This document shows positions 9,226 through 19,402 of a DNA stretch of 64,000 bases, piece by piece. The notes under the pieces were generated by a model, which did no database searches, was not told the DNA's origin, and saw only the letters and a program-made list of their open reading frames with translations. The stretch comes from Pseudonocardia ammonioxydans (GTDB lineage Bacteria; Actinomycetota; Actinomycetes; Mycobacteriales; Pseudonocardiaceae): contig NZ_FOUY01000006.1 of assembly GCF_900115005.1 (NCBI RefSeq), positions 174,419 to 238,418 of the forward strand, given 5' to 3'. The position numbers and the translations under genes were made by a program. Position 1 is the first letter of the stretch, and every line of letters begins with the position of its first letter.

Positions 9226-9639
9226 ATGCCTCCCACGCTGCAGATCGCCTTCGACGCCACCGACCCGCACGCGCTCGCCCGGTTCTGGGCCGCCGCGCTC
9301 GGCTACGAGGTCGAGGACCACACCGAGATCGTCACCGGCCTGCTGGCCGCCGGGCACCTCACCGAGGAGGAGGCGGTGACCGACGGCGACCGGCGTTCCT
9401 TCCGCGACGTCGCCACCTGCCGCGGACCGGGCCCGCGGATCTTCGTGCAGCGGGTGCCGGAGCCGAAGGCGGCGAAGAACCGGGTGCACCTCGACCTGCA
9501 GGTCGGCCCGGACGACGCGCCGGGGGAGGTCGAGCGGCTCGTCGCGCTGGGCGCCGAGGTGCTGTGGGTGACCTCCGACCGCGGCCCGGCCACCACCACC
9601 CTGCGCGACCCCGAGGGGAACGAGTTCTGCGTGAGCTGA
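9226..9639 (+). CDS. VOC family (glyoxalase-like) protein
   Basis: A 137-residue protein of the vicinal oxygen chelate fold. It opens with the typical strand LQIAFDATDPHALARFW and ends with TTLRDPEGNEFCVS. The family includes glyoxalases, dioxygenases and antibiotic-binding proteins, and most short actinobacterial members are uncharacterised. It stands alone between a divergent TPR-like gene and a co-directional esterase. The metal ligands are not certain from sequence alone. Confidence 0.85.
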   Translation: MPPTLQIAFDATDPHALARFWAAALGYEVEDHTEIVTGLLAAGHLTEEEAVTDGDRRSFRDVATCRGPGPRIFVQRVPEPKAAKNRVHLDLQVGPDDAPGEVERLVALGAEVLWVTSDRGPATTTLRDPEGNEFCVS

Positions 9640-9760
9640 TCGCGGCCGGACGGGGGTCGATTTCGGCCCGGGATCTCGTATCCTCGGCCGCGAAGGATCA
9701 TCGTGTGAGGGCCGTCACGGCCCCGATCCGATCCCCGTCGGCCCGACCCCGGAGGCAGCG

Positions 9761-10684
9761 TTGCCCGTCCACCCCGAAGCCCAAGCCCTGCTCGCCGGTC
9801 TCGCCGAGGCCGGCATGCCCCCGTTCCCGCAGATGACCGTGCCCGCCGCGCGGGCGGCGACGAAGGGTTTCCTCGACCTGCAGGGCGAGCCGGAGCCGAT
9901 CGCGGTCGAGGACCGCCGGGTGGACGGCCCGGCGAGCCGGATCCCGGTGCGGATCTACACGCCCGACGGCGACGGGCCGCGCCCGCTGGTCGTCTACTTC
10001 CACGGCGGTGGCTGGGTGATCGGCGACCTCGAGATCGTCGACCGGCCGCTGCGCACGATCGCGAACCGCTCCGGCGCCGTCGTCGTGTCGGTCGACTACC
10101 GCCTCGCACCCGAGCACATCGCCCCGGCCGCGTTCGACGACTGCTACGCCGCCACCGAGTGGGCCGCCGCGAACGCCGCGGAACTGGGCGCCGACCCGGC
10201 GCGCCTGGTCGTCGCCGGTGACTCGGCGGGCGGGCACCTCGCCGCCTCGGTCGCGCAGGCCGCGAAGGACCGCGGCGGTCCGGCGATCGCCGCCCAGGTG
10301 CTGCTGTTCCCGGTGACGAACTTCGACTTCTCCACGGCGAGCTACACCGACAACGCCGAGGGCTACCTGCTCACCCGCGGCGCGATGGAGTGGTTCTGGG
10401 CGCACTACCTGGGCGCGCAGTCCGACGACCAGGACTACCTGTGCCCGGGCCGCCGCGAGGACTGCTCCGGGCTGCCGCCCGCCTACGTCGCGACGGCCGA
10501 GTACGACCCGCTGCGCGACGAGGGCGAGGCCTACGCCGGGAAGCTGAGCGCCGCCGGCGTGCCGGTCACCAGCACGCGGTTCGACGGGATGCTGCACGAC
10601 TTCCTGTGGACCCTCGGGGCCACGCCGTCGGGCGCCCCGATCCTCGACGGGATCGTCGACGCGATCGGCCGGGCCGGGTCCTGA
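9761..10684 (+). CDS. Alpha/beta hydrolase, hormone-sensitive-lipase type esterase
   Basis: A 307-residue cytosolic esterase of the HSL family. The oxyanion motif HGGG lies near residue 80, the nucleophile elbow GDSAGG near 153, the catalytic Asp in YDPLRDEGEAY near 249 and the His in LHDFL near 278, so all catalytic residues are present. The start is TTG 9761, with GGAGG five bases ahead. It probably hydrolyses short-chain acyl esters; the natural substrate is unknown. It is convergent with the FAD monooxygenase, separated by a hairpin. Confidence 0.9.
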   Translation: MPVHPEAQALLAGLAEAGMPPFPQMTVPAARAATKGFLDLQGEPEPIAVEDRRVDGPASRIPVRIYTPDGDGPRPLVVYFHGGGWVIGDLEIVDRPLRTIANRSGAVVVSVDYRLAPEHIAPAAFDDCYAATEWAAANAAELGADPARLVVAGDSAGGHLAASVAQAAKDRGGPAIAAQVLLFPVTNFDFSTASYTDNAEGYLLTRGAMEWFWAHYLGAQSDDQDYLCPGRREDCSGLPPAYVATAEYDPLRDEGEAYAGKLSAAGVPVTSTRFDGMLHDFLWTLGATPSGAPILDGIVDAIGRAGS

Positions 10685-10694
10685 CGACGACCCG

Positions 10695-10750
10695 GTGATC
10701 GCCGGCCGTGGAGCGCCCCGCGTCCGCGGTGCCCCACGACCGGCGATCAC
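10695..10750. terminator. Hairpin between convergent esterase and FAD monooxygenase genes
   Basis: Two 17-base arms (GTGATCGCCGGCCGTGG and its near-complement, one mismatch) flank a 22-base GC-rich loop. It begins 11 bases after the esterase stop and ends six bases before the stop of the opposite gene. The position and the lack of coding role suggest a bidirectional terminator. Confidence 0.6.
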
Positions 10751-10756
10751 TCCGGC

Positions 10757-12502
<1,746 letters not shown>

Positions 12503-12523
12503 TCAACGAGCGCCGGGAACGGG

Positions 12524-12942
12524 TGCGGACGAGCCGGTCTGTAAGCCGGATCCTGTTCCCGGGCACCTCACGGTGCACCGTTCGGCGACCATCCATCTCG
12601 GCCTGCCGTCGCCGGCAGGCTCCAGCGGTCCACCCGCAGGCTCGGGCGGGCAGCCCTCGAACGCCTGCGCAGCCGCACGCGTGTGCGGCCTCTCGACCTT
12701 GCTCCGGGTGGGGTTTACCGAGCCACCCCGGTCACCCGGGGTGCTGGTGGTCTCTTACACCACCGTTTCACCCTCACCGCCGATCCGGGGATCGGAGGCG
12801 GTCTGTTCTCTGTGGCACTGTCCCGCGGGTCGCCCCGGGTTGCCGTTGGCAACCACCCTGCCCTGTGGAGTCCGGACTTTCCTCGACGGGCCCCGGATCG
12901 GAACCCGGTTCCCGACGCGGCCGCCCGACCGACTCGTCCGCG
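12524..12942 (-). ncRNA. rnpB: RNase P RNA, bacterial class A
   Basis: The catalytic RNA of ribonuclease P, which removes 5' leaders from pre-tRNAs. On the reverse strand it carries the conserved block GAGGAAAGTCCGGACTCC followed by ACAGGGCAGG, the central ACAGAGAACAGACCGCC, and near the 3' end CCGGCTTACAGACCGG. Its ends pair as helix P1 (GCGGACGAGTCGGTC with GACCGGCTCGTCCGC), which defines the boundaries to a few bases. The length of about 420 nt fits actinobacterial class A RNAs. The gene lies downstream of selO on the same strand. Confidence 0.97.
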
Positions 12943-12948
12943 TCACCG

Positions 12949-12954
12949 AGCATA
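12949..12954 (-). promoter_or_regulatory. -10 box of the rnpB promoter
   Basis: The reverse strand reads TATGCT seven bases before the start of helix P1, the right distance for a transcription start at about 12942. No convincing -35 box is visible. Confidence 0.55.
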
Positions 12955-13067
12955 GCCGCCGGCCGTGCCGCGCCGGCGCACGACTCCCCCACCGAGATGC
13001 ACACCAGCGCGAATTGTCGATCACCACACGACGCTGGGCTGCATCTCGGCGAGGCGAGCGGGCGCGG

Positions 13068-13122
13068 CGGTGCGGGCGGGCGCGGCGGTGCGGTGCGGGC
13101 GCGGCGGTGCGGGAGGGTGGGC
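13068..13122. repeat. GC-only tandem repeat upstream of rnpB
   Basis: Three copies of GGGCGCGGCGGTGCG with uneven spacing lie between the selO stop and the rnpB promoter. They use only G, C and an occasional T on this strand. They may form a G-rich structure that ends selO transcripts; I see no open frame supported by a ribosome-binding site. Confidence 0.6.
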
Positions 13123-13135
13123 GGGCGTGCGGGGC

Positions 13136-14590
13136 TCAGGTCCCGCAGAACGTCATGAACGGCGGCGCGTCCGGCCCGGCCGGCTGCGCGTAGCGCTCGT
13201 ACCCCTCGCGCTCGTCGTAGGGGTGGGCGAGCACCTGCAGCATCCACTGCACCGGCTCCAGGTCGCCGTCGACGACGGCCGCGCCGAGTGCCGCCTCGAC
13301 GAGGTGGTTGCGCGGCACGTAGACCGGGTTGACCCGGTCCATCTCCTCGGGCGACGGGCCGGCCGCCCGCCAGGACGAGAGCCACTCGTCCAGTGCGGAC
13401 GGGTCACCGACCAGCTCGCGCACCGGGCCGGCGTCGCCGCGGGCCGCGTCCGACAGCCGCCGGAAGAACAGCGTGTGGTCCGGCTTCTGCGCCTCGAGCA
13501 GCGCGAACAGGTCGGTGAGCAGCGGGCCGGCGTCCAGCCCCGCCGGCAGGCCGAGCTTGGCGCGGTACCCGTCGTCGCGGGCCGTGAGGTACTCCTCGGC
13601 GAACCCCTGCAGCACCTCGGTGGCCAGCCGGATCGCCTCGTCCTGGTCGTCGGCCAGCAGCGGGATCAGCGCTTCCCCGAAGCGGGCCAGGTTCCACTGG
13701 GCGATGCCGGGCTGGTTGCCGTAGGCGTAGCGACCGCCCTCGTCGATCGAGCTGTAGACGGTGGCCGGGTCGTGCGCGTCGAGGAACGCGCACGGGCCGT
13801 AGTCGATCGTCTCGCCGGAGATCGTCATGTTGTCGGTGTTCATCACGCCGTGCACGAACCCGAGGTGCATCCACTGCGCGATCAGCCTGGCCTGGACCCC
13901 GACGACGCGGCGGTAGAGCTCCAGGTACGGGTGGTCCGCACCGGCGCAGTCCGGGTGGTGCCGGGCGATCGCGTGGTCGGCCAGCCGGCGCAGCACGTCG
14001 GGGTCGCCGGTCGCGGCCGCGAACTGGAACGTCCCCACCCTCAGGTGGCTCGACGCCGTCCGCGCCAGCACCGCCCCCGGCTCCGGACCACGCTCACGCA
14101 TCACGTGCTCGCCGGTCCCGACCACGGCGAGCGAGCGGGTGCTCGGCACCCCGAGCGCGTGCATCGCCTCGGAGACCAGGTACTCGCGCAGCATCGGCCC
14201 GAGCGGCGCCTTCCCGTCGCCACCGCGGGCGAACGGCGTCCGCCCGGACCCCTTCAGGTGCAGGTCGCGGCGCCGGCCGTCCGGGGTGACGAGCTCGCCG
14301 ACGAGCAGCGCACGGCCGTCCCCGAGCCGGGGTGAGTAGTTGCCGAACTGGTGGCCGGCGTAGGCCTGCGCGACGGTCGTCGCGGACTCGGGCACCGCCG
14401 TCCCGGTGAGCAGGCCGAGCCCCTCGGGCGAGCGCAGCATCGCCGGGTCCAGGCCCAGCTCGCGAGCCAGCGCCTCGTTGAGCAGCACCAGCCGCGGTTC
14501 GGGCGCGGGCGCCGCCTCCCACGGCAGGTACAGGCCGTCCAGATCACGGGCGAAGGTGTTCTCGAACGTGATCTCCGTGGCTGCCGTCAT
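13136..14590 (-). CDS. selO: Protein adenylyltransferase SelO (YdiU family)
   Basis: A 484-residue pseudokinase-fold enzyme that transfers AMP from ATP to Ser, Thr or Tyr of target proteins, linked in E. coli to redox homeostasis. Recognisable are the YdiU opening (FENTFARDL), the segment [37 protein letters not shown], and the catalytic HGVMNTDNM with downstream IDYGP. The C-terminus ends MTFCGT. The cysteine there occupies the position of the selenocysteine in animal SelO, as is usual in bacteria. The full length is conserved. It lies upstream of rnpB and nine bases downstream of the start region of nothing else on its strand except the AraC gene's opposite end. Confidence 0.95.
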   Translation of the reverse strand: MTAATEITFENTFARDLDGLYLPWEAAPAPEPRLVLLNEALARELGLDPAMLRSPEGLGLLTGTAVPESATTVAQAYAGHQFGNYSPRLGDGRALLVGELVTPDGRRRDLHLKGSGRTPFARGGDGKAPLGPMLREYLVSEAMHALGVPSTRSLAVVGTGEHVMRERGPEPGAVLARTASSHLRVGTFQFAAATGDPDVLRRLADHAIARHHPDCAGADHPYLELYRRVVGVQARLIAQWMHLGFVHGVMNTDNMTISGETIDYGPCAFLDAHDPATVYSSIDEGGRYAYGNQPGIAQWNLARFGEALIPLLADDQDEAIRLATEVLQGFAEEYLTARDDGYRAKLGLPAGLDAGPLLTDLFALLEAQKPDHTLFFRRLSDAARGDAGPVRELVGDPSALDEWLSSWRAAGPSPEEMDRVNPVYVPRNHLVEAALGAAVVDGDLEPVQWMLQVLAHPYDEREGYERYAQPAGPDAPPFMTFCGT

Positions 14591-14599
14591 GCCCCCAGG

Positions 14600-15640
14600 C
14601 TACGAGCCGGACGCCGATGGGGCCGGGCCGCGGCCGCGCAGGGTCTCGCGCGGCAGCTCCCCGAACCGCTCCCGGTACTGCTGGGCGAACCGGCTCTGGT
14701 GGAAGAAGCCCCAGCGCAGCGCCACGTCGGTGACCCGCACGGTGGCCGGGTCGCAGCGCAGCAGCTCCGCCCGCACCCGGTCCAGCCGGATCCGCCGCAG
14801 GTGGTTCATCGGCGACTCCCCCAGCTCCTGCTGGAAGGCCGCGTGCAGGGTCCGGATGCTCATGCACCCCACCCGGGCCAGCTCCTGCGGGGTGAGCGGG
14901 GTGTCGGCGTGCTGCTCCATGTACTCCAGGACCGGGCCGAGCCGCCCCGCCCGCACCGGGTCCGGCGGCGCGGCCAGCGCGTCGCTGTAGCGGTGGCGCC
15001 CCGCGTGCAGCAGCTGGGTCATCACGAACGCCTCGAGCTGCTCGCGGGCGATCGGCATCTCGGCAAGCCCGCCCGGGCGGTCGAGCTCGCGCGCCAGGAA
15101 CTCGACCGACGCCAGCAGGGTCCGGCCCGCCGGGGTGGTGAGGTCGACGCCGTAGTCGAACTCGACGATGTCGTGGACCGGGCGGTTGAGCTGCTCGCTC
15201 AGGTGGGTCTCCAGGCTGCTGCGCGGGATCTTGAGGATCAGCTGTTCGGCGTCCGGCGTCCAGCGCACGGTGTTCTGCTGGTCGGGCAGCAGGACGATGC
15301 CCGACCGGCCCGCGGCCGTCCGGGCGCGTCCGCCGTCGGTGCGCTCGGCGCGGGTCTCACCGGCCACGGTCAGGTTGACGTGGTAGTTCTCCTCCGTCGC
15401 CGGCATGACCAGCTGCGCCGCCGACCGGTAGGTCAGGTAGCCGACCGTGAACACGCGGTCCGACGTGGCGTTCAGGGTCATCGCCACCCGGTCGTCCGCG
15501 GCGGTCAGCTCGTGGTCGAGGTAGATCCGGGTGACGGCGTCGCGGGCCTCCTCCAGCGACCGCGTGCCGAGCACCGGGTAGCGGGCCAGCGTCGGCACGT
15601 CGTGCGGAACCGCCCTGTCGTCGAGCCGGGTACGCGTCAC
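14600..15640 (-). CDS. AraC family transcriptional regulator
   Basis: A 346-residue regulator with an N-terminal AraC-binding-like effector domain and a C-terminal pair of helix-turn-helix motifs (LTPQELARVGCMSIRTLHAA and VTDVALRWGFFHQSRFAQQY). This layout matches activators of aromatic or amine catabolism such as NphR/FeaR. GTG 15640 is chosen because GAGGAGG lies eight bases upstream; GTG 15643 is an alternative. The gene is divergent from the aldehyde dehydrogenase and flavin monooxygenase pair, and is their likely activator. Candidate direct-repeat sites lie in the shared intergenic region. Confidence 0.9.
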   Translation of the reverse strand: MTRTRLDDRAVPHDVPTLARYPVLGTRSLEEARDAVTRIYLDHELTAADDRVAMTLNATSDRVFTVGYLTYRSAAQLVMPATEENYHVNLTVAGETRAERTDGGRARTAAGRSGIVLLPDQQNTVRWTPDAEQLILKIPRSSLETHLSEQLNRPVHDIVEFDYGVDLTTPAGRTLLASVEFLARELDRPGGLAEMPIAREQLEAFVMTQLLHAGRHRYSDALAAPPDPVRAGRLGPVLEYMEQHADTPLTPQELARVGCMSIRTLHAAFQQELGESPMNHLRRIRLDRVRAELLRCDPATVRVTDVALRWGFFHQSRFAQQYRERFGELPRETLRGRGPAPSASGS

Positions 15641-15721
15641 CACCGACACCTCCTCGTGCCCCGCCGGTCCCGTCGTCGATCTCCAGCTTATGGCCGTCGT
15701 CACCGCCCCTACCAGCCGCAG

Positions 15722-15836
15722 AGTGCAGCGCGCCATCCGCGCAGTGCAGGTCCGGTGCACCTCCGCGCCCCACGCACGGAACGGCTGTCCCGCTGCCGTC
15801 GACGGATATCGGGTCCGTCGACGCCGTCCCTAGCGT
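15722..15836. promoter_or_regulatory. Candidate AraC-type operator and promoter for the dehydrogenase/monooxygenase operon
   Basis: The divergent region holds two direct repeat pairs. AGTGCAG occurs at 15722-15728 and 15743-15749, 21 bases apart (two helical turns). CCGTCGACG occurs at 15796-15804 and 15815-15823, 19 bases apart. A TAGCGT -10-like box follows at 15831-15836. AraC activators commonly bind paired direct repeats abutting the -35 region, so the second pair is the better candidate. This is inference from spacing only. Confidence 0.4.
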
Positions 15837-15903
15837 CTCGCCGCAGCCGGGGCGCACCGCCCACGACGGGTCACAGACGGAAGAGCCGAGGACAGGAGAG
15901 CCG

Positions 15904-17394
15904 ATGACAGGACAGTCGACAGGGGCGCTGGAGGAGTTCGGGATGTTCATCGGCGGGCGGTCGGTGGGCGCCGCCTCCGGCCGCGCGTTCGAGTCCCAGA
16001 ACCCCTACACCGGTACGTCCTGGGCGCAGCTGGCCGACGGCGGCCCGGCCGACGTCGACGCCGCGGTCGCGTCCGCCCGGGCCGCCCTGGACGGCGAGTG
16101 GGGCGCGATGACCGGCTTCGAACGGGCCGCGATCCTGCGCCGCTGCGGGGACGCGATCGCCGCGAACGCCGAGCGCCTGGCCCGCCTCGAGGTGAACGAC
16201 TCCGGCAAGCTGCTGCGCGAGATGCGCGGCCAGCTCGTCGGGCTCCCGCAGTGGTACTACTACTTCTCCGGGCTCGCCGACAAGATCGAGGGCCGGACCG
16301 TGCCCCCGGTGAACCCGAACTACTTCGGCTACACCGTGCGGGAGCCGGTCGGCGTCGTCGGCGCGATCACGCCGTGGAACTCGCCGCTGCTGCTGCTGAC
16401 GTTCAAGCTGGCGCCCGCGCTGGCGGCCGGCTGCACGATGGTGGTCAAGCCGTCCGAGCACGCGCCTGCCTCCACGGTGGCGTTCGCCGAGGTGCTGCAC
16501 GAGGCCGGGCTGCCCGCCGGGGTGCTCAACGTCGTCACCGGCTGGGACCGCTCCACCGGCGAGGCGCTCGCGCACCACCCCGGGGTCGACAAGATCGCCT
16601 TCACCGGCTCGACCGCCACCGGCACGGCCGTCGCGCAGGCCGCCGTCGCGAACGTCAACCGGGTCACCCTCGAGCTCGGGGGCAAGTCTCCCCAGATCGT
16701 GTTCCCCGACGCCGACCTCGACGCCGCCGCGAACGGGCTGGTCGCCGGGGTGTTCGCCGCCACCGGCCAGACCTGCATGGCCGGCTCCCGGCTGATCGTG
16801 CATGCCGACGTGCACGACGCGCTGGTCGAGAAGGTCGTGGCCCGGGCGAACGCGATCCGGCTCGGCGACCCGACCGAGGCCGACACCGAGATGGGTCCGG
16901 TGGCGAACCGCCCGCAGTACGAGAAGGTGCTCGGCTACCTGCGCGGCGCCGCCGACGAGGGCGCCGTCTTCGCCTGCGGCGGCGAACCGGACGCCGAGCG
17001 CGGCGGTCTGTTCGTCAAGCCGACCGTCGTCACGAACGTGACCCCGGAGAGCACGATCGTGCGCGAGGAGGTGTTCGGCCCGGTACTGGCCGCCTACACC
17101 TTCACCGACGAGGACGAGGCCCTGAAGCTGGCCAACGACACCCCGTACGGCCTGGCCGGCGCCGTCTGGACCAAGGACGTGCACCGCGCGCACCGCGTCG
17201 CCGGGAAGCTGCGCGCCGGCACCGTCTGGATCAACGCCTACCGCGTGATCGCCCCCAACATGCCGTTCGGCGGCGTCGGTGCCAGCGGCATCGGCCGGGA
17301 GAACGGCGTCGACGCGGTCCACGAGTACACCGAGAACAAGTCCGTGTTCGTCGAGCTGACCGGCGGCACCCGCGACCCCTTCCAGCTCGGCTGA
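15904..17394 (+). CDS. NAD(P)-dependent aldehyde dehydrogenase
   Basis: A 496-residue member of the aldehyde dehydrogenase superfamily, oxidising an aldehyde to the acid. Motifs present are TPWNSP (catalytic Asn near 157), LELGGKSP with the general-base Glu near 256, and GQTCMAG with the nucleophilic Cys near 291. The C-terminal SGIGRENG helps shape the active site. The start ATG has AGGAGAG ahead. It leads a two-gene operon with the flavin monooxygenase 29 bases downstream. The monooxygenase may release an aldehyde that this enzyme oxidises. The substrate is not determined. Confidence 0.93.
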   Translation: MTGQSTGALEEFGMFIGGRSVGAASGRAFESQNPYTGTSWAQLADGGPADVDAAVASARAALDGEWGAMTGFERAAILRRCGDAIAANAERLARLEVNDSGKLLREMRGQLVGLPQWYYYFSGLADKIEGRTVPPVNPNYFGYTVREPVGVVGAITPWNSPLLLLTFKLAPALAAGCTMVVKPSEHAPASTVAFAEVLHEAGLPAGVLNVVTGWDRSTGEALAHHPGVDKIAFTGSTATGTAVAQAAVANVNRVTLELGGKSPQIVFPDADLDAAANGLVAGVFAATGQTCMAGSRLIVHADVHDALVEKVVARANAIRLGDPTEADTEMGPVANRPQYEKVLGYLRGAADEGAVFACGGEPDAERGGLFVKPTVVTNVTPESTIVREEVFGPVLAAYTFTDEDEALKLANDTPYGLAGAVWTKDVHRAHRVAGKLRAGTVWINAYRVIAPNMPFGGVGASGIGRENGVDAVHEYTENKSVFVELTGGTRDPFQLG

Positions 17395-17423
17395 CCCCTT
17401 TCCCCGTTGTCGAAGGAGACACC

Positions 17424-18602
17424 GTGACCGTCACCGCCAACGAGCGCCTCGGCCTCAACCCCACCGACCCGCGCCCGGTCGAGGAGACCCGGCCGCTGGT
17501 CGACCGCACGCAGACCAACCCGCTGTTCGGCGACCAGAAGATGAAGCTGGGCCTGTTCGGCTCCAACTGCTCGCACGGGCTGATCATGAGCCACGCCCCG
17601 TCGACGTACGAGGTCACCTGGGCGCACACCAAGGAGATCGCGCAGCGGGCCGACCGGCTCGGCTTCGACGTGCTCGTCCCGGTCGCCCGCTGGAAGGGCT
17701 TCGGCGGCTCGACCAACTTCAACGGCAACTGCTTCGAGACCTACGCCTGGGCCGCGGGCCTGGCCGAGGCCACCGAGCGGATCGCCATCGGCGCCACCTC
17801 GCACCTGCCGACCGTGCACCCGATCGTCGCGGCCAAGGCCGCCACCACGATCGACCACATCTCGGGCGGCCGGTTCGCGCTCAACCTGGTGATGGGCTGG
17901 GTGCCGCCGGAGATGGAGATGTTCGGCCGCGAGCAGCGCGAGCACGACGCGCGGTACGACTTCGGCCAGGAGTGGCTCGACTTCGCCACCCGGCTCTGGA
18001 CCGAGGAGGGCTCCTTCAGCATCGACTCCGAGTTCTTCACCGGGGACCTGCTCGAGGCGTACCCGAAGCCGCACCAGGCGCCCCGCCCGGCACTGCTCAA
18101 CGCGGGCAACTCACCGCGCGGCATCGAGTTCTCCGCCCGCAACGTCGACATCAACTTCGCCTCGCTGGACACCCTGGAGAACATCAAGAGCTACACCGAC
18201 GCGCTGCGGGCGAAGGCTCGTGAGGACTACCAGCGCGAGATCAAGGCCATGACCTACGGGCTGGTCGTGTGCCGCGACACCGAGGAGGAGGCCAAGCGGG
18301 CCTTCCAGCAGGTCGTCGACGAGGGCGACTGGGGTGCCGCCGGCAACGTCATCAAGATCGCCGGCTCCGGGGAGAGCCAGTCGTTCGACCACGCCGTGCG
18401 CGAGATGCAGGAACGCTTCATCGCGGGCTGGGGCGGCTACCCGATCGTCGGCACCCCGGAGCAGGTCACCGAGGAGCTCGGCCGCCTCCACGAGGCCGGC
18501 ATGGAGGGCATGATCTTCGGGCTGATCGACTACAACGAGGAGCTCAAGTACTTCGGCGAGCGGGTCATGCCGCTGCTGAAGGAGGCCGGGCTCCGGCACT
18601 GA
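17424..18602 (+). CDS. LLM class flavin-dependent monooxygenase, RutA-like
   Basis: A 392-residue bacterial luciferase-fold monooxygenase that needs reduced FMN and oxygen. The segments VARWKGFGGSTNFNGNCFE and ISGGRFALNLVMGW resemble RutA and sulfone monooxygenases more than coenzyme F420 enzymes. An N-terminal extension of about 40 residues precedes the barrel. GTG 17424 has GAAGGAGA ahead. It is the second gene of the aldehyde dehydrogenase operon. A convergent FMN reductase gene lies 66 bases downstream and could supply FMNH2. A pyrimidine-degrading role is not supported, because no other Rut genes are near. Confidence 0.9.
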   Translation: MTVTANERLGLNPTDPRPVEETRPLVDRTQTNPLFGDQKMKLGLFGSNCSHGLIMSHAPSTYEVTWAHTKEIAQRADRLGFDVLVPVARWKGFGGSTNFNGNCFETYAWAAGLAEATERIAIGATSHLPTVHPIVAAKAATTIDHISGGRFALNLVMGWVPPEMEMFGREQREHDARYDFGQEWLDFATRLWTEEGSFSIDSEFFTGDLLEAYPKPHQAPRPALLNAGNSPRGIEFSARNVDINFASLDTLENIKSYTDALRAKAREDYQREIKAMTYGLVVCRDTEEEAKRAFQQVVDEGDWGAAGNVIKIAGSGESQSFDHAVREMQERFIAGWGGYPIVGTPEQVTEELGRLHEAGMEGMIFGLIDYNEELKYFGERVMPLLKEAGLRH

Positions 18603-18616
18603 GCCCCCGGTTCCCC

Positions 18617-18655
18617 GGCCCGCCCCGGCTGCCCCCTCGTGCGCCGGGGCGGGTC
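18617..18655. terminator. Hairpin between convergent monooxygenase and FMN reductase genes
   Basis: A 13-bp stem (GGCCCGCCCCGGC with a near-perfect complement) and a 13-base loop sit 14 bases after both stop codons. No T-run follows. The placement suggests a shared bidirectional terminator. Confidence 0.65.
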
Positions 18656-18668
18656 GGCCCGCCCGGGA

Positions 18669-19253
18669 TCAGTCGCCGACCGCGTACGGGACGCGCCCGC
18701 GGTGCGCGCGCAGCGCGTCCGACCACCAGACCAGCTGGTCGAGCATCCCCTTGGCCGCCCCGTGTGCGGCCGGGTCGTCGGTCCGGCCGTCGGCGTCGAA
18801 GGCCTCCCAGTAGTTGTGGAAGCTGACCGAGTTGCGGACGGTCGTGGCGTGCAGCTCGGCGAACACCAGCCGCAGCTGCTCCACCGCCCGCAACCCGCCG
18901 CCCAGACCGCCGTAGGACACGAAGCCGACCGGCTTGGCCGCCCACTCCGCGTGGAACCAGTCGATCGCCGTCTTCAACGGCGCCGGGAAGCTGTGGTTGT
19001 ACTCCGGGGTGACCACCACGAAGGCGTCCGCGGTGTCCAGCCACGGCCCCAGGCCGAGCACCGGCTGCGGGAGGTCCCAGTCGTCGCCGGGCAGCACGTC
19101 GGGGAGCCCGGCCGTGGCCAGGTCGATGACGTCGACGCTGAGGTCCGCGCGCCGGCGGGCCTCGTCGGCGAACCAGTTCGCGACGGTCGGGGCGAACCGG
19201 CCGCTGCGGGTGCTGCCGATGATGACGGCCAGTCGGGTGCGCTTGTCGGGCAT
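18669..19253 (-). CDS. NAD(P)H-dependent FMN reductase
   Basis: A 194-residue flavodoxin-fold reductase. The phosphate-binding loop GSTRSGR is near the N-terminus, TPEYNHSFPAPLKTAIDW is the family signature, and SYGGLGGGLRAVEQLR contacts the flavin. It reduces free FMN at the expense of NAD(P)H. ATG 19253 has GGAGACC ahead. Its position next to the flavin monooxygenase suggests that the two form a two-component oxygenase, although they are on opposite strands and so separately controlled. Its promoter region faces the SARP regulator and contains 15-bp-spaced GGATCGACCC repeats (19278-19320). Confidence 0.92.
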   Translation of the reverse strand: MPDKRTRLAVIIGSTRSGRFAPTVANWFADEARRRADLSVDVIDLATAGLPDVLPGDDWDLPQPVLGLGPWLDTADAFVVVTPEYNHSFPAPLKTAIDWFHAEWAAKPVGFVSYGGLGGGLRAVEQLRLVFAELHATTVRNSVSFHNYWEAFDADGRTDDPAAHGAAKGMLDQLVWWSDALRAHRGRVPYAVGD

Positions 19254-19342
19254 GAGGGTCTCCTGTGTCTCGCTGTTCCGGATCGACCCTTTTCGGATCG
19301 ACCCCTTCCCGGATGGACGCAGCCCACCCTCGGCGCCGCTGC

Positions 19343-19396
19343 TTCGGGTCCGCTTCGGATCGGCTTCGGGGCCGGTTCGGACCGCGCAGCTACCAT
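19343..19396 (+). promoter_or_regulatory. SARP-type promoter: four 11-bp-phased heptamers and a -10 box
   Basis: Four direct heptamers TTCGGGT, TTCGGAT, TTCGGGG and TTCGGAC start at 19343, 19354, 19365 and 19376, exactly 11 bases apart. After the last one an 8-base gap leads to TACCAT (19391-19396). The GTG start of the SARP gene follows six bases later. Known SARPs such as ActII-ORF4 bind heptamer direct repeats at 11-bp steps located 8 bp from the -10 element, so the geometry fits autoregulation with a leaderless transcript. Confidence 0.65.
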
Positions 19397-19402
19397 CCGG
19401 GC

